Positions 1-8,576 of a stretch of DNA of 17,306 bases are shown here, in pieces. The notes below the pieces were generated by a model. It did no database searches and was not told the DNA's origin. It saw only the letters and a program-made list of their open reading frames with translations. The DNA lies in assembly GCA_964502145.1 (NCBI GenBank), contig CAZCVI010000121.1, positions 1-17,306 on the forward strand. Direction: 5' to 3'. Origin of the DNA: CAZCVI01 sp964502145 (GTDB taxonomy: Bacteria; Acidobacteriota; Aminicenantia; UBA2199). Position 1 is the stretch's first letter. Each line of letters begins with the position of its first letter. A program made the translations under genes and the position numbers.

Positions 1-1184
1 GTATGCCCCTTGAATTCCGCCACCATCTTGCCCTGGGTATCCCAGAGTTTCGCCGTGCCATCACCCGAAGCGGTGAGCACCCGTTGGCCATCGGGGGAAA
101 ACACGGCGGTGTTAACTGGCCCCGCGTGGTTGAAGGAACGGCTGTAAAAGGGACATTTTAATGTGGTAAAGGCAGCGGCAATTAATGACCGCAGTACCGA
201 TGCCGATGGTTCAGGCAAACCGATTTTATATGCAGCTTCTGCGATACGAATCGCTTTGTAACGATCATTTGGCAGTATCAGCTCCGCTTCCGATGCCAGC
301 CGATTGCTAACGACTATTTTATATTGCTCATCCGCCCGGTTTTTTTCCTCTATGGCTTTTTCCTCATTTTGTATTGCAATCTCTCTCTGTTTTATAGCAT
401 CCTTGGTTTTATCATTCGCGATTTGAGTCTGCTGGTCTGCCCTTTTCTTTTCTATTTTTGCAATTGCTTCTTGGGTTCTTGCTTTTTGGGCATTGTTTTC
501 TGCTATACTTTTTTGTTCATCCGCCCGGTTTTTCTGGACACCAGCAATCCAGGCCAAGATAATCGCTGAAATAAAAAGAACCGTCACTATTCCAATGGCT
601 ACTCTTATGGTCCGTCTATTGCGCCTGTCGATTCTCACATTCATGTCATTGATCTCCGCTGGTGTTTTCCCCCGGAGCCGAGCGGTAATACTATTAATAC
701 TCTCTTTGAAGGGGATATTTTCCAAGGTCAGCAATTCATCTTGTCTTGACCATCGCAGGTCTTCATAGATGGGGATGTCGATGATATACTCTTCCAAGAA
801 GGCGGGCAGCGCATCGGACTCTGCCCAGATTATTTTTTCTTTTTGCGAATCGGTCTTGATTTCATCAGCGATGAGGATAATAATTAACTTGTCCGTCTTT
901 TTTAACTCTCCACACCATTTACGCAGTTCTTTTTGAACCCATTCGGATTGGGCAGCCTCTTTGGAAGCAAAATAAAGCAGGTACTCGGAGTTCTCCAGAG
1001 CATAATTGATGGAAGCCCCCAGATTACTGCCGGTAGGCATCTCTTTTTCGTCTCTGAAAAGCTTGATGGAAGGTTTCCAAAAGGGTTTGGCGTATCTTTT
1101 TAATGCATTTTCAACAGCCAATACCTTGTGGCGGCTGAAATCACTGTGCCTGTAGGAAATGAAGGCTTGGTATTTTTTTTCCAT
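1..1184 (-). CDS. TIR - transmembrane - coiled-coil - WD40 protein, N-terminal part (runs off the left edge)
   Basis: Reading from ATG 1182-1184 leftwards gives 394 residues with no stop before the edge. Residues 5-140 are a TIR domain: it opens with YQAFISYRHSD, and S-E-W-V-Q-K-E-L at 80-87 places E86 where NAD-cleaving TIRs such as SARM1 carry their catalytic glutamate. A basic stretch (RIDRRNRR, 184-191) precedes one hydrophobic helix (about 194-214). Residues 216-290 are a charged, heptad-like A/E/K/Q/R segment (coiled coil). A first WD40 blade starts near 352 (VFSPDGQRVLTASGDGTAKLWD). By the positive-inside rule TIR is cytoplasmic and WD40 outside. TIR domains of this kind cleave NAD or signal in immunity; WD40 arrays bind partners. 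The role as a defence sensor is inferred. No strong Shine-Dalgarno precedes the ATG. The number of blades cannot be seen. Confidence 0.9.
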   Translation of the reverse strand, partial: MEKKYQAFISYRHSDFSRHKVLAVENALKRYAKPFWKPSIKLFRDEKEMPTGSNLGASINYALENSEYLLYFASKEAAQSEWVQKELRKWCGELKKTDKLIIILIADEIKTDSQKEKIIWAESDALPAFLEEYIIDIPIYEDLRWSRQDELLTLENIPFKESINSITARLRGKTPAEINDMNVRIDRRNRRTIRVAIGIVTVLFISAIILAWIAGVQKNRADEQKSIAENNAQKARTQEAIAKIEKKRADQQTQIANDKTKDAIKQREIAIQNEEKAIEEKNRADEQYKIVVSNRLASEAELILPNDRYKAIRIAEAAYKIGLPEPSASVLRSLIAAAFTTLKCPFYSRSFNHAGPVNTAVFSPDGQRVLTASGDGTAKLWDTQGKMVAEFKGH

Positions 1185-1271
1185 GTAATGATCAGATGAT
1201 ATTTTCATTCTTCAATACGGTCATTATCTCTTTGTCAGTAATAGTGGCTTTGTGGGGTTTGGCATATATGG

Positions 1272-1517
1272 TTAAGAGTCTAATGAAAGTTCATCGAGGA
1301 ATTGGTCCAGAGTTTTTTCTTTTAAGATGCCTTGTTGTTGAAGTTTTACTTCCTGGCAGGCTTGGCGTAGGCCCAATAATATCTCTTGTTTTTCTTTTAG
1401 GGCTTCCAATTCATTGGTCAGACTGGTCCAGATCTGGAAAGGTAAAATAACTTCCTTTCGTTTTCCTGCCAGGTCAGTCACATATTTTATTTTATCGTAT
1501 GCAACAGTCAGATTCAT
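1272..1517 (-). CDS. Small antitoxin-like protein (orphan type II antitoxin)
   Basis: An 81-residue protein from ATG 1517, with a good ribosome-binding site (AAAGGAG, 6 nt before the ATG). It starts with a short beta-type N-terminus (VAYDKIKYVTDLAGKRKEVILPFQIWTSL) followed by a long charged helix and an acidic tail ending FLDELSLDS. This matches small antitoxins that pair with RelE/HEPN-type toxins: sheet-forming N-terminus, 'V.D..GK...VILP...W' pattern, C-terminal 'L..FLDEL'. Family placement rests on pattern memory. No toxin gene lies next to it: the 87 bp between its stop and the TIR-WD40 start holds no plausible ORF, and lhr upstream is divergent. It could be a solitary regulator or the remnant of a decayed pair. 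It is co-directional with, and may be co-transcribed with, the TIR-WD40 gene. Confidence 0.6.
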   Translation of the reverse strand: MNLTVAYDKIKYVTDLAGKRKEVILPFQIWTSLTNELEALKEKQEILLGLRQACQEVKLQQQGILKEKTLDQFLDELSLDS

Positions 1518-1614
1518 GGCGATCTCCTTTACAGGTATATACTACTATCAAACGATATAAAAATCAATAGAATAATGGAAACAAATTCCCATACGTCATC
1601 CGTATCATCCTTAT

Positions 1615-1657
1615 GCCTCCGGCGGCTCTCCGAGGGCCAAAGGACTGCGTCCCTTGG
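1615..1657. repeat. Cluster of three triloop micro-hairpins upstream of lhr
   Basis: Three consecutive short stems with 3-nt loops: GCC-TCC-GGC (1615-1623), GGCTCT-CCG-AGGGCC (1624-1638, one G-T pair) and CCAAAGGAC-TGC-GTCCCTTGG (1637-1657, one A-C mismatch). They lie in the spacer between the divergent antitoxin and lhr genes. The same kind of element recurs at 6240-6328 and 12123-12137. Function unknown. Confidence 0.6.
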
Positions 1658-1721
1658 AACCCATTTATTGGTTTAATGGTTATATATTGAATTCTACCGC
1701 GTTTTGTTAGATAATTATGGG

Positions 1722-4700
1722 ATGCCAGACAAAACAGAACCAACAGAAACAACCGACAGCTTATCGCTCTTTCATCCATTGGTCCGCCAATGGTTCACCG
1801 AACAAGTGGGCACTCCCACCGATATCCAAACCCAAGCATGGCCCGAAATCCTCCAAGGCCACCACGTGCTGGTCACAGCCCCCACAGGCAGCGGCAAAAC
1901 CCTCACGGCTTTCTTAACCGCTATCAACTCTTTCCTCCTGGCCCAAAAACCAGCGGAAACCATGCGGGTACTCTATATCTCCCCCCTCAAAGCCCTGAAC
2001 AACGATATCCAACGGAACCTCAACACCCCATTAGAAGCACTGCAAAATTATTTCAAAGCCGCAGGTCTCCCTTTTCCGCAAATCCGCACCGCAGTACGCA
2101 GCGGCGATACCGATCCCTCCGAACGCCGCCGCATGTTACGCTACCCACCGGAAATCCTAATCACCACCCCGGAAAGTTTGAACGTGCTGCTCACTTCCAA
2201 AACCGGACGCCGCTTGCTCACTGGTATTTCCACCGTCATCCTGGACGAAATCCACGCCGTCGCCCCCACCAAACGAGGCACCTATCTCATCACTGCCATT
2301 GACCGCCTCGTTTCCCTCAACGGCGAATTCCAACGGATCGCCCTCTCCGCCACCGTAAAACCTCTGGAACGCATCGCCGAATTCATCGGCGGCTATAAAA
2401 TCATCCCAGGCGACTCGCCCCGCTATGAAAAACGCCCGGTGTCCATCATCCGCTCCCGCATTAAAAAACAATACGATATTCGCGTCGAATTCCCCGAAGG
2501 CGCAGGCGAAACCAATAACACGGAAGTCTGGTGGCCCGCTCTGACCGAATCGTTCCGCGAAGTCATCGCTCGCAACCGCTCCTCCCTCTTCTTCGCCAAC
2601 TCCCGCCGCATGGTGGAAAAAATTAGCCGCTTTATCAATGAAACCGAAGGCGACCGCGTCTACTCCCACCACGGCTCATTGGCTAAAGAGATTCGCACCG
2701 TGGTGGAAAAACGATTCAAAGAGGGCGAATTGGCCGCCATTATTGCCACCAGTTCCCTCGAACTGGGTATTGATATCGGCGCCGTGGATGAAGTCGTTTT
2801 GATCCAGGCCCCTTTTTCCCTCTCTTCCGCCATTCAACGCATTGGTCGCGCCGGGCATGGTGTCGGGCAGGTTTCCCGTGGTGTTTTTTATCCCATTCAC
2901 AGCAACGATTTTATCCAGGCCGCGGTTATCGCCGCTAATATCGACAGCGAGGCCATCGAAACCATCACCCCCATCCAAGCGCCGCTGGACGTGTTGGCAC
3001 AGGTGTTATTGTCCATGACCACCGATGAAGCACGGGACATCGAGGAGTTATACGTCGAAATTTGCGCCAGTTATCCCTTTCACAACTTGAGTCGCAAGGA
3101 ATTCGATCTGGTCTTGGAAATGCTGGCCGGACGTTATGCCGACGCCCGCATCCGCGAATTAAAACCACGCTTGCTGGTGGACCGTTTGAAAAACACCGCC
3201 AAAGCCCGCGACAATGTCGCCATGTTACTCTACCTTTCCGGCGGGGTTATCGCCGACCGTGGTTATTTTAACCTGCGCGTGGCCGAAACCAAGGCCAAGA
3301 TCGGCGAGTTAGACGAAGAGTTTGTCTGGGAACGCTCCCTCGGCGATGCGTTTCCCCTGGGCAATCAGGTCTGGCGCATCCAACGCATCACCCACAACGA
3401 TGTCGAAGTCTCCCAGGTCAATAAAACCAATACCCTCATTCCCTTCTGGCGGGCCGAAGAGATGAACCGTTCCTTCCACCTCTCCCAGAAGATCGGCCAG
3501 TTCCTGGAAGAAGCCGATCAGCTTCACACCCCGTCGGCAGCCGCAGCTTTTAATACAAAACTACAGGACACGCACCACATGAGTCCCCGTGCCGCCCAAG
3601 AACTGCTCAACTACCTGAAACGGCAGAAAAAAGAGACCGGCGCTTCCCTGCCCCATCGCCACCATATCCTGGTGGAACATTTCCGCGACCCCGTCAATCG
3701 CGCCGATGCCAAACAAACCGTGTTGCACACCCTGTGGGGTGGACAGGTGAACCGCCCCTTGTCCTTTGCCCTGGCCGCAGCCTGGGAAGAGAAATACGGC
3801 TACCCGTTGGAAGTGTTTGTGAATAACGACTGTATCATGTTGAACCTGCCCCACGCCTTTGGCGCCAGCGATATTCTGGAACTGGTCAAACCGGACAAAC
3901 TGATGCCGCTGTTGCGGCGCAAATTGGAGAGCACCGGGTATTTTGGTGCCCGGTTCCGCGAGAATGCGCAGGTGGCGTTGCTGTTGCCCAGGCAGAATTT
4001 CCACACCCGCATGCCGCTCTGGCTCAATCGCCTGCGTTCCAAGAAATTATTGGAAGCGGTTTCCCAATACGAGGATTTCCCCATCCTGTTGGAGACGTGG
4101 CGGGATTGTTTGCACGTGCAATTTGAACTGGAAACCTTAAAAATGCTCTTGGAAGAGATCGAAAGCGGCGCGATTCAAATCACCGAGGTCAACACCAAGA
4201 CGCCCTCCCCTTTTGCCGATGGCATTATTTGGCGGCAGACCAATACCTTGATGTACCAGGACGATTCCCCCGATTCCAAGTTACGAACCAATCTCAGTGA
4301 CTCGTTGCTCAAAGAGGTGATGGTTTCCTCCCATTTGCGCCCCCGGTTTTCAGAGGTTTTGCTCCAGACTTTCCGCGAAAAGATGCAGCGTACCGCCCCC
4401 GGTTACGCGCCTGATTCGCCCGAAGAGTTGGTGTTGTGGGTGAAAGAACGCCTCTTCATTCCCATCACCGAGTGGGAAGAGCTGCTGTGTGCCATTCAGC
4501 GTGACCACGGGGTGCAAACATCCGAGTGGGTCAATACTATCGCTGACACTCTCTATTTTTTCACAGCCCCTGACACCCCTAAACAGACCGCCGTGATTGC
4601 CTTGGAGAATCTGCCGCGTCTCAACCGTGTTTTTAATCCCGCCACAGAGGAAACTGGCGAGGATCTGATTCATTTTCTTGGTCAGTGGTTGCGTTTTTAT

Positions 4701-6197
4701 GGACCGGTGTCCGAGGAAGTGATCCGCACTTTGTTCCATCTTCCCCAACAACGTCTGGCCGCTGCATTAGAGACCTTATTAGCGGAAGACCGCATTCTAA
4801 TCGACGAGTTCCGGGAGGGCGAGGAGAGTCTAACGGAGATTTGTGACACGGAAAACCTGGAAATCCTGTTGCGGTTACGTCGCAGTAAAGCGCGACCCAT
4901 GGTGGAACCGCTGGAAATCGAAGCTTTGCCACTTTTCCTGGCCACCTATCAGGGACTGACCAGACCGGGGGACAATCTGGAGGATTTGCAGAACTGCCTG
5001 GAAACTCTTTTTGGGTATCCGGCACGTGCGGGGTTATGGGAAACAGATATTTTGCCTGCCCGTTTGAAGCCTTATTACAGTTCCTGGTTGGATAGTGTGT
5101 TACGGGACAATCCGCTCATTTGGTTTGGTTGTGGTAACCAGCGGATTGGGTTTTGTTTTTTGTCTGATTACGAGTTGTATGCGGGTGGCACTAATAAAGA
5201 GGAGAAAGAAGAAAGCGAGGAAAATGAAGAGGCGGGTGAAGTTCCATTACCCGGTTCATTTAAATATCAAGATGCGTCCATTGCCTTGGAGAAATTACTA
5301 ATAGACACGCGGGGGAAATTCGCTTTGGCGGATTTAGCGCAGCAGACGCATCTCAGTTCGTTGGAATTAACCGAAGCGTTGTGGGAGTTATTTTGGCAGG
5401 GGCGCATCAGTAACGATCATTTCAAAACTCTTCGTGGAGCCGTGATGAATAAATTCCATCCGCAACAGCCCCCGCCGCAGCAAGCTGGGCGACCCGGACG
5501 TTTTGGTTTTAATCGGTGGCAGGCCAGTCGTGCTTTCACTGGGAATTGGTATGCATTGCCCCAGTTTCAGGCCGTGGGCATGGATGTATTGGACCGCCAG
5601 GAAGTGATCAAGGACCGCATTCGGCAGTTGTTTCAACGGGGTGGGATTCTTTTCCGAGAATTATTAACCCATGAGTTGCCGCACATGCGTTGGGCCCCGA
5701 TATTTCGTGTGCTCAGGTTAATGGAACTCTCCGGTGAGATTGTCTCCGGTCATTTTTTTAAAGGGATTCCCGGTTTGCAGTTCTGCACCACAGCCGCATT
5801 AAAGGTGTTCACCGCTGGCCTTCCCCAAGAAGCGATTTATTGGATGAATGCCACGGACCCCGTCTCGCCCTGTGGGATTCCGTTGGAAGAATTAAAACCG
5901 CAGTTCCCGCATCGTTTGCCCACCACGCATTTGGTTTTTCATGGAGCAAAGAACGTGTTGATTTCCAAGAAGAATGGCAAGGAAATCTTCTTTAAAGTGG
6001 AACCGGAACACCCCCGGCTGTCCGAGTACCTGGAGTTCTTTAAAATATTGGTGGGCCGGGAGTTTCAGCCGATAAAATACATTGGTGTGGAGAGCATTAA
6101 TGATCTTCCGGCCTTGGAGAGTCCGTATAAAGTGCCGTTGCAAGCCTTTGGGTTTAAGAAGGATTATAAGGCGCTGACGTTGATGAAGAGTTATTGA
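1722..6197 (+). CDS. lhr: Lhr-type large superfamily 2 DNA helicase
   Basis: A 1491-residue protein from ATG 1722; an in-frame TTG at 1704 would add six residues. Neither start has a strong ribosome-binding site. Helicase motifs, numbered from ATG 1722: Walker A APTGSGKT (53-60), DEIH (175-178), SAT (209-211), ATSSLELGIDIG (motif V, near 343-354), QRIGRAGH (motif VI, 372-379). The length matches the long bacterial Lhr form (E. coli Lhr 1538 aa): two RecA folds, winged helix and the Lhr-specific domain form the core, followed by a large C-terminal region of winged-helix-like units, reported in E. coli to carry DNA glycosylase activity. Lhr is a 3'-5' ssDNA-dependent ATPase linked to repair. 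A Glu/Lys-rich insertion (EEKEESEENEE, near 5200-5235) interrupts the C-terminal region. The last 542 bp are duplicated at 11561-12102. The 5' part is rich in C-ending codons, unlike the more AT-rich genes downstream. Confidence 0.95.
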   Translation: MPDKTEPTETTDSLSLFHPLVRQWFTEQVGTPTDIQTQAWPEILQGHHVLVTAPTGSGKTLTAFLTAINSFLLAQKPAETMRVLYISPLKALNNDIQRNLNTPLEALQNYFKAAGLPFPQIRTAVRSGDTDPSERRRMLRYPPEILITTPESLNVLLTSKTGRRLLTGISTVILDEIHAVAPTKRGTYLITAIDRLVSLNGEFQRIALSATVKPLERIAEFIGGYKIIPGDSPRYEKRPVSIIRSRIKKQYDIRVEFPEGAGETNNTEVWWPALTESFREVIARNRSSLFFANSRRMVEKISRFINETEGDRVYSHHGSLAKEIRTVVEKRFKEGELAAIIATSSLELGIDIGAVDEVVLIQAPFSLSSAIQRIGRAGHGVGQVSRGVFYPIHSNDFIQAAVIAANIDSEAIETITPIQAPLDVLAQVLLSMTTDEARDIEELYVEICASYPFHNLSRKEFDLVLEMLAGRYADARIRELKPRLLVDRLKNTAKARDNVAMLLYLSGGVIADRGYFNLRVAETKAKIGELDEEFVWERSLGDAFPLGNQVWRIQRITHNDVEVSQVNKTNTLIPFWRAEEMNRSFHLSQKIGQFLEEADQLHTPSAAAAFNTKLQDTHHMSPRAAQELLNYLKRQKKETGASLPHRHHILVEHFRDPVNRADAKQTVLHTLWGGQVNRPLSFALAAAWEEKYGYPLEVFVNNDCIMLNLPHAFGASDILELVKPDKLMPLLRRKLESTGYFGARFRENAQVALLLPRQNFHTRMPLWLNRLRSKKLLEAVSQYEDFPILLETWRDCLHVQFELETLKMLLEEIESGAIQITEVNTKTPSPFADGIIWRQTNTLMYQDDSPDSKLRTNLSDSLLKEVMVSSHLRPRFSEVLLQTFREKMQRTAPGYAPDSPEELVLWVKERLFIPITEWEELLCAIQRDHGVQTSEWVNTIADTLYFFTAPDTPKQTAVIALENLPRLNRVFNPATEETGEDLIHFLGQWLRFYGPVSEEVIRTLFHLPQQRLAAALETLLAEDRILIDEFREGEESLTEICDTENLEILLRLRRSKARPMVEPLEIEALPLFLATYQGLTRPGDNLEDLQNCLETLFGYPARAGLWETDILPARLKPYYSSWLDSVLRDNPLIWFGCGNQRIGFCFLSDYELYAGGTNKEEKEESEENEEAGEVPLPGSFKYQDASIALEKLLIDTRGKFALADLAQQTHLSSLELTEALWELFWQGRISNDHFKTLRGAVMNKFHPQQPPPQQAGRPGRFGFNRWQASRAFTGNWYALPQFQAVGMDVLDRQEVIKDRIRQLFQRGGILFRELLTHELPHMRWAPIFRVLRLMELSGEIVSGHFFKGIPGLQFCTTAALKVFTAGLPQEAIYWMNATDPVSPCGIPLEELKPQFPHRLPTTHLVFHGAKNVLISKKNGKEIFFKVEPEHPRLSEYLEFFKILVGREFQPIKYIGVESINDLPALESPYKVPLQAFGFKKDYKALTLMKSY
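5656..6197 (+). repeat. lhr 3'-end direct repeat, copy 1 (inside intact lhr)
   Basis: These 542 bp align without a gap to 11561-12102 (constant offset 5905) with about 30 mismatches by my hand count (about 94-95% identity). Similarity stops at the stop codon on the right and fades within a few bases upstream of 5651 on the left. Only about 6 of 181 residues differ, so most changes are synonymous. Confidence 0.95.
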
Positions 6198-6239
6198 AAG
6201 ATTAATTATAAACGATAAACGATAAATTATAAACGATGG

Positions 6240-6328
6240 TGCCCTACGGGCAAGGCTAAAACGCCTGCGGCGAAAAAAAAGAAAGAGGAGCGTGCCGAAG
6301 GCACTGAATATAATGGCACGAAGTGCCA
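6240..6328. repeat. Cluster of four triloop micro-hairpins downstream of lhr
   Basis: Four perfect short stems with 3-nt loops: TGCCC-TAC-GGGCA (6240-6252), CGCC-TGC-GGCG (6262-6272), GTGCC-GAA-GGCAC (6292-6304) and TGGCAC-GAA-GTGCCA (6314-6328). Just before them is an AT-rich stretch with repeated ATAAACGAT (6208-6236). The segment lies between the lhr stop and the toxin-antitoxin promoter, right at the left boundary of the segment bracketed by the lhr repeats. It could act as a transcript terminator or processing site, or be a REP-like dispersed element. Confidence 0.65.
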
Positions 6329-6375
6329 CAAATTCCGTTATCAATTATCCATTCGTCTTTCCAGGGATTTTCCCA

Positions 6376-6404
6376 TTGACTTTTATACATAGAATTATTA
6401 TAAT
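6376..6404 (+). promoter_or_regulatory. Sigma70-type promoter of the mazEF-like operon
   Basis: TTGACT (6376-6381), 17-nt spacer, TATAAT (6399-6404), about 47 nt before the antitoxin ATG. This is a near-consensus vegetative promoter and the best one in the plus-strand half of the window. Confidence 0.75.
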
Positions 6405-6450
6405 CATTTTGTATTGTGAAGACTAATCTTTGTGACTTCAAGGAGGTCGT

Positions 6451-6684
6451 ATGTTGCAAGCAAAATTTAGTATGGATGTAGAGCAAGCTCGTTTTTTAAA
6501 CAGTTATAAAACCTACGGGTTCAATGATAAAAGTTCTATGCTTCGGGCAGCCATTGATTATTATAGGAAGGATGTAGAACGTGAAAGCCTTATAAAATCA
6601 GCCGAGTTGTATGCTGAGGTTTATGCTGAAGATGATGATTTAAAGGAATTAACGGAATCCGCATTAGCTGGATGGCCAGAATGA
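6451..6684 (+). CDS. MazE-like (ribbon-helix-helix type) antitoxin
   Basis: A 77-residue protein with a strong ribosome-binding site (AAGGAGG) 5 nt before ATG 6451. The N-terminal half looks like a short strand followed by two helices (ribbon-helix-helix-like; e.g. DKSSMLRAAIDYYRKDVE). The C-terminal half is acidic and ends WPE, as in antitoxins whose tail wraps a MazF dimer. Its stop overlaps the next gene (ATGA at 6681-6684), which encodes a clear MazF-family toxin. As an antitoxin it would neutralise the toxin and, with it, repress the promoter at 6376-6404. It is the first gene inside the segment bracketed by the lhr repeats, so it may stabilise that segment. The assignment rests mainly on size and pairing. 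Confidence 0.8.
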   Translation: MLQAKFSMDVEQARFLNSYKTYGFNDKSSMLRAAIDYYRKDVERESLIKSAELYAEVYAEDDDLKELTESALAGWPE

Positions 6685-7037
6685 CACCGTTAGTCAGGGG
6701 GATGATTATTGATGTCAATCTCGATCCTACCATAGGTTCAGAAACCAGTAAAACTAGGCCATGTATTATTGTGACCAATGATATCTTCAACGAGAGGGTT
6801 CCCATTATTCAAGTTGTCCCGATTACCGAGTGGAGTGAGAAAAAGGCCCGTATAAAAACAAATGTTGAAATCCATCCTTCAGATACCAATGGGTTATCTA
6901 AAAAATCTATCGCGGATTGTCTGCAAACACGGCCCATTGATCGTCGATATCGGTTGGTAAAAATTCGCGGGCAATTGTCGGTTGCCAAAATAAGAGAAAT
7001 CGATCAATCGTTAAGAATCATTTTTGGCATTAATTGA
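6681..7037 (+). CDS. mazF: MazF/PemK-family endoribonuclease toxin
   Basis: A 118-residue protein from ATG 6681, whose first bases overlap the antitoxin stop as ATGA; an alternative ATG at 6672 adds three residues. It carries the family signature: VRGMIIDVNLDPTIGSE, then K-TRPCIIVTND and VPIT. R26 and T49 correspond to the catalytic Arg and Thr of E. coli MazF (R29, T52). MazF toxins are SH3-like-barrel dimers that cut single-stranded RNA at short motifs and stop translation. Length and start fit the family (110-120 aa). It is translationally coupled to the antitoxin. No sign of damage is seen. Cleavage specificity cannot be told from the sequence. Confidence 0.92.
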   Translation: MTPLVRGMIIDVNLDPTIGSETSKTRPCIIVTNDIFNERVPIIQVVPITEWSEKKARIKTNVEIHPSDTNGLSKKSIADCLQTRPIDRRYRLVKIRGQLSVAKIREIDQSLRIIFGIN

Positions 7038-7177
7038 GAGGGCGAAGAATAGTCTGAAAGAATTGGCCGCTGGTCACGTTCTACTGGCTGAATCAGAGGC
7101 AAAACGGAATCTGAAAATCATAATGGGATAGGCGAATTTTTCCCATCATCTGCGGATATCTTTTCTTTTGAGAGATA

Positions 7178-7206
7178 TTGCATTTGTGGCTTGTTTTTGG
7201 TAGTAT
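7178..7206 (+). promoter_or_regulatory. Possible weak promoter for the SIR2-TIR/STAND operon
   Basis: TTGCAT (7178-7183), 17 nt, TAGTAT (7201-7206), about 48 nt before ATG 7254. The match to consensus is weak. A small stem (GCCG-GAAT-CGGC, 7228-7239) sits directly before the ribosome-binding site GGAGG (7240-7244) and could modulate initiation. Confidence 0.3.
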
Positions 7207-7253
7207 AGAAGGTACATAAAATATTGTGCCGGAATCGGCGGAGGTAGTGGAAC

Positions 7254-8576
7254 ATGTCATTATGCCAGTGGGCTGAAGAGGATTGGAAGGCACTGTTGTA
7301 TGCGATACGGAAGGGAAAATGTATCTTGATGGTGGGACCTGAAACGGCTTTGGTAAACGGTGGGGAAGCGCCGCAGTTGCTATCAGATAAGCTGGCGAAA
7401 CTGTTACTGGAGGATATGGAAGGCCATGTCAAGGAAAATATTGACGGCACAAACCTGATGGAAGTGGCGAAATATTACTGTTTGCAACGGAATCACGGGA
7501 GAACGGACCTGCAATTTAAAATTAAAGATTTCTATAATCAGTGCCAGGGTGAGGTCTATGGGGATTTTCATCGGAATCTGGCGGCATTGCCTTTTTCACT
7601 GGCCATTCACTCTTCGCCAGACCGCATGTTTGAAACAGCATTGGTGGAACAACAGAAGAAACCACGGGTGGGCTGGTATAATTTCCGGCAGAAACGGTCG
7701 CAGATGGAATCTATGGGCACGCCAGAGGAACCATTGCTCTTTTATTTATACGGTTCGGTGCAGGATGAGGACTCGCTGGTGATCACAGAAAACGATCTGC
7801 TGGATTTCCTGATCAGTATCACGGTGCCCGAGAGTTTACCATTGACCATTTTGAATGAATTGCAAGCGCCGGATAAAAGTTTCCTGTTTCTGGGTTTTGG
7901 GTTTAAGCATTGGTATTTGCGGATTTTGTTGCACATTATGAAGATAAAGAATAAAGAGAACCGGTCCTTTGCCTTGGAGGATTTTACGCCCGCCAGTATG
8001 GCCGAATTTAAGAGTACCGTGTTGTTTTACCGGGATGGACCCTGTAATATCCATTTTTTTCAAAAGGGTTTTGCGGAGTTTGCCACGGAACTGCGTGAAC
8101 GTTATGCTGCATATGCTCCAGAAGGGACGGCTACTATCCCTGTGTACAAGGAGCGGCAACCCAGGGTCTTTATTTGCCATGCATCGGAGGATAAACCTGT
8201 TGCCGCTGCATTGTATGAGCAATTAAAGGAGGCGGGGTTTGAACCGTGGCTGGATAAAGAGAACCTGCGGGGTGGGGACGCCTGGGATAAAATAATTCAG
8301 CGGGTGATTAAAAAGGAAATCGACTATTTTCTCGTCTTACAGAGTTTGGCTCTGCAAAAAAAAGCCATCGGGTATGTCAATCTGGAGATTTCTGAAGCAT
8401 TGGAACGGAAAAAAAGCTTTCGTTCTGGGATTCGGTTTATTATTCCGCTGCAAATTGAGGAATGCACGAAATTGGACGAACTGGAAGATTTGCAGACGAT
8501 TCCGGTGCAAACCAAGGAGCAGATAGCGGATTTGATCCGGTTGATTGATCGGGACTTTAAAAAGAGGGAGAATTAA
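7254..8576 (+). CDS. SIR2-like - TIR double-domain effector protein
   Basis: A 440-residue soluble protein; GGAGG lies 9 nt before ATG 7254. Residues 15-285 have the layout of SIR2-like (SIR2_2) domains: a glycine-loop strand (CILMVGPETA, 23-32), FHRNLAALPFSLAIHSSPD (105-123) where the canonical form has TTNYD, LYGSVQDEDSLVITENDLLDF (165-185) where the canonical form has LHG, and LFLGFGFKHWYLRILL (211-226). The usual catalytic Asn and His of NAD-hydrolysing SIR2 are therefore not visible. Residues 303-430 are a TIR_2 domain: PRVFICHASEDK start, WLDKENLRGGD, and YVNLEI with E378 at the NADase glutamate position. It abuts the STAND-TPR gene with zero intergenic bases, so the two are one transcription unit. 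Likely role (inferred): NAD-depleting effector triggered by the STAND partner in anti-phage abortive infection, with TIR the probable active domain. Confidence 0.85.
   Translation: MSLCQWAEEDWKALLYAIRKGKCILMVGPETALVNGGEAPQLLSDKLAKLLLEDMEGHVKENIDGTNLMEVAKYYCLQRNHGRTDLQFKIKDFYNQCQGEVYGDFHRNLAALPFSLAIHSSPDRMFETALVEQQKKPRVGWYNFRQKRSQMESMGTPEEPLLFYLYGSVQDEDSLVITENDLLDFLISITVPESLPLTILNELQAPDKSFLFLGFGFKHWYLRILLHIMKIKNKENRSFALEDFTPASMAEFKSTVLFYRDGPCNIHFFQKGFAEFATELRERYAAYAPEGTATIPVYKERQPRVFICHASEDKPVAAALYEQLKEAGFEPWLDKENLRGGDAWDKIIQRVIKKEIDYFLVLQSLALQKKAIGYVNLEISEALERKKSFRSGIRFIIPLQIEECTKLDELEDLQTIPVQTKEQIADLIRLIDRDFKKREN

Noticed and set aside
2157..2672. Long ORFs on the opposite strand and other frames within lhr (for example 2157-2672 minus, 3561-4004 minus)
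   Set aside because: They are shadow frames of the C-ending codon-rich lhr gene; the products have low-complexity compositions without family motifs.
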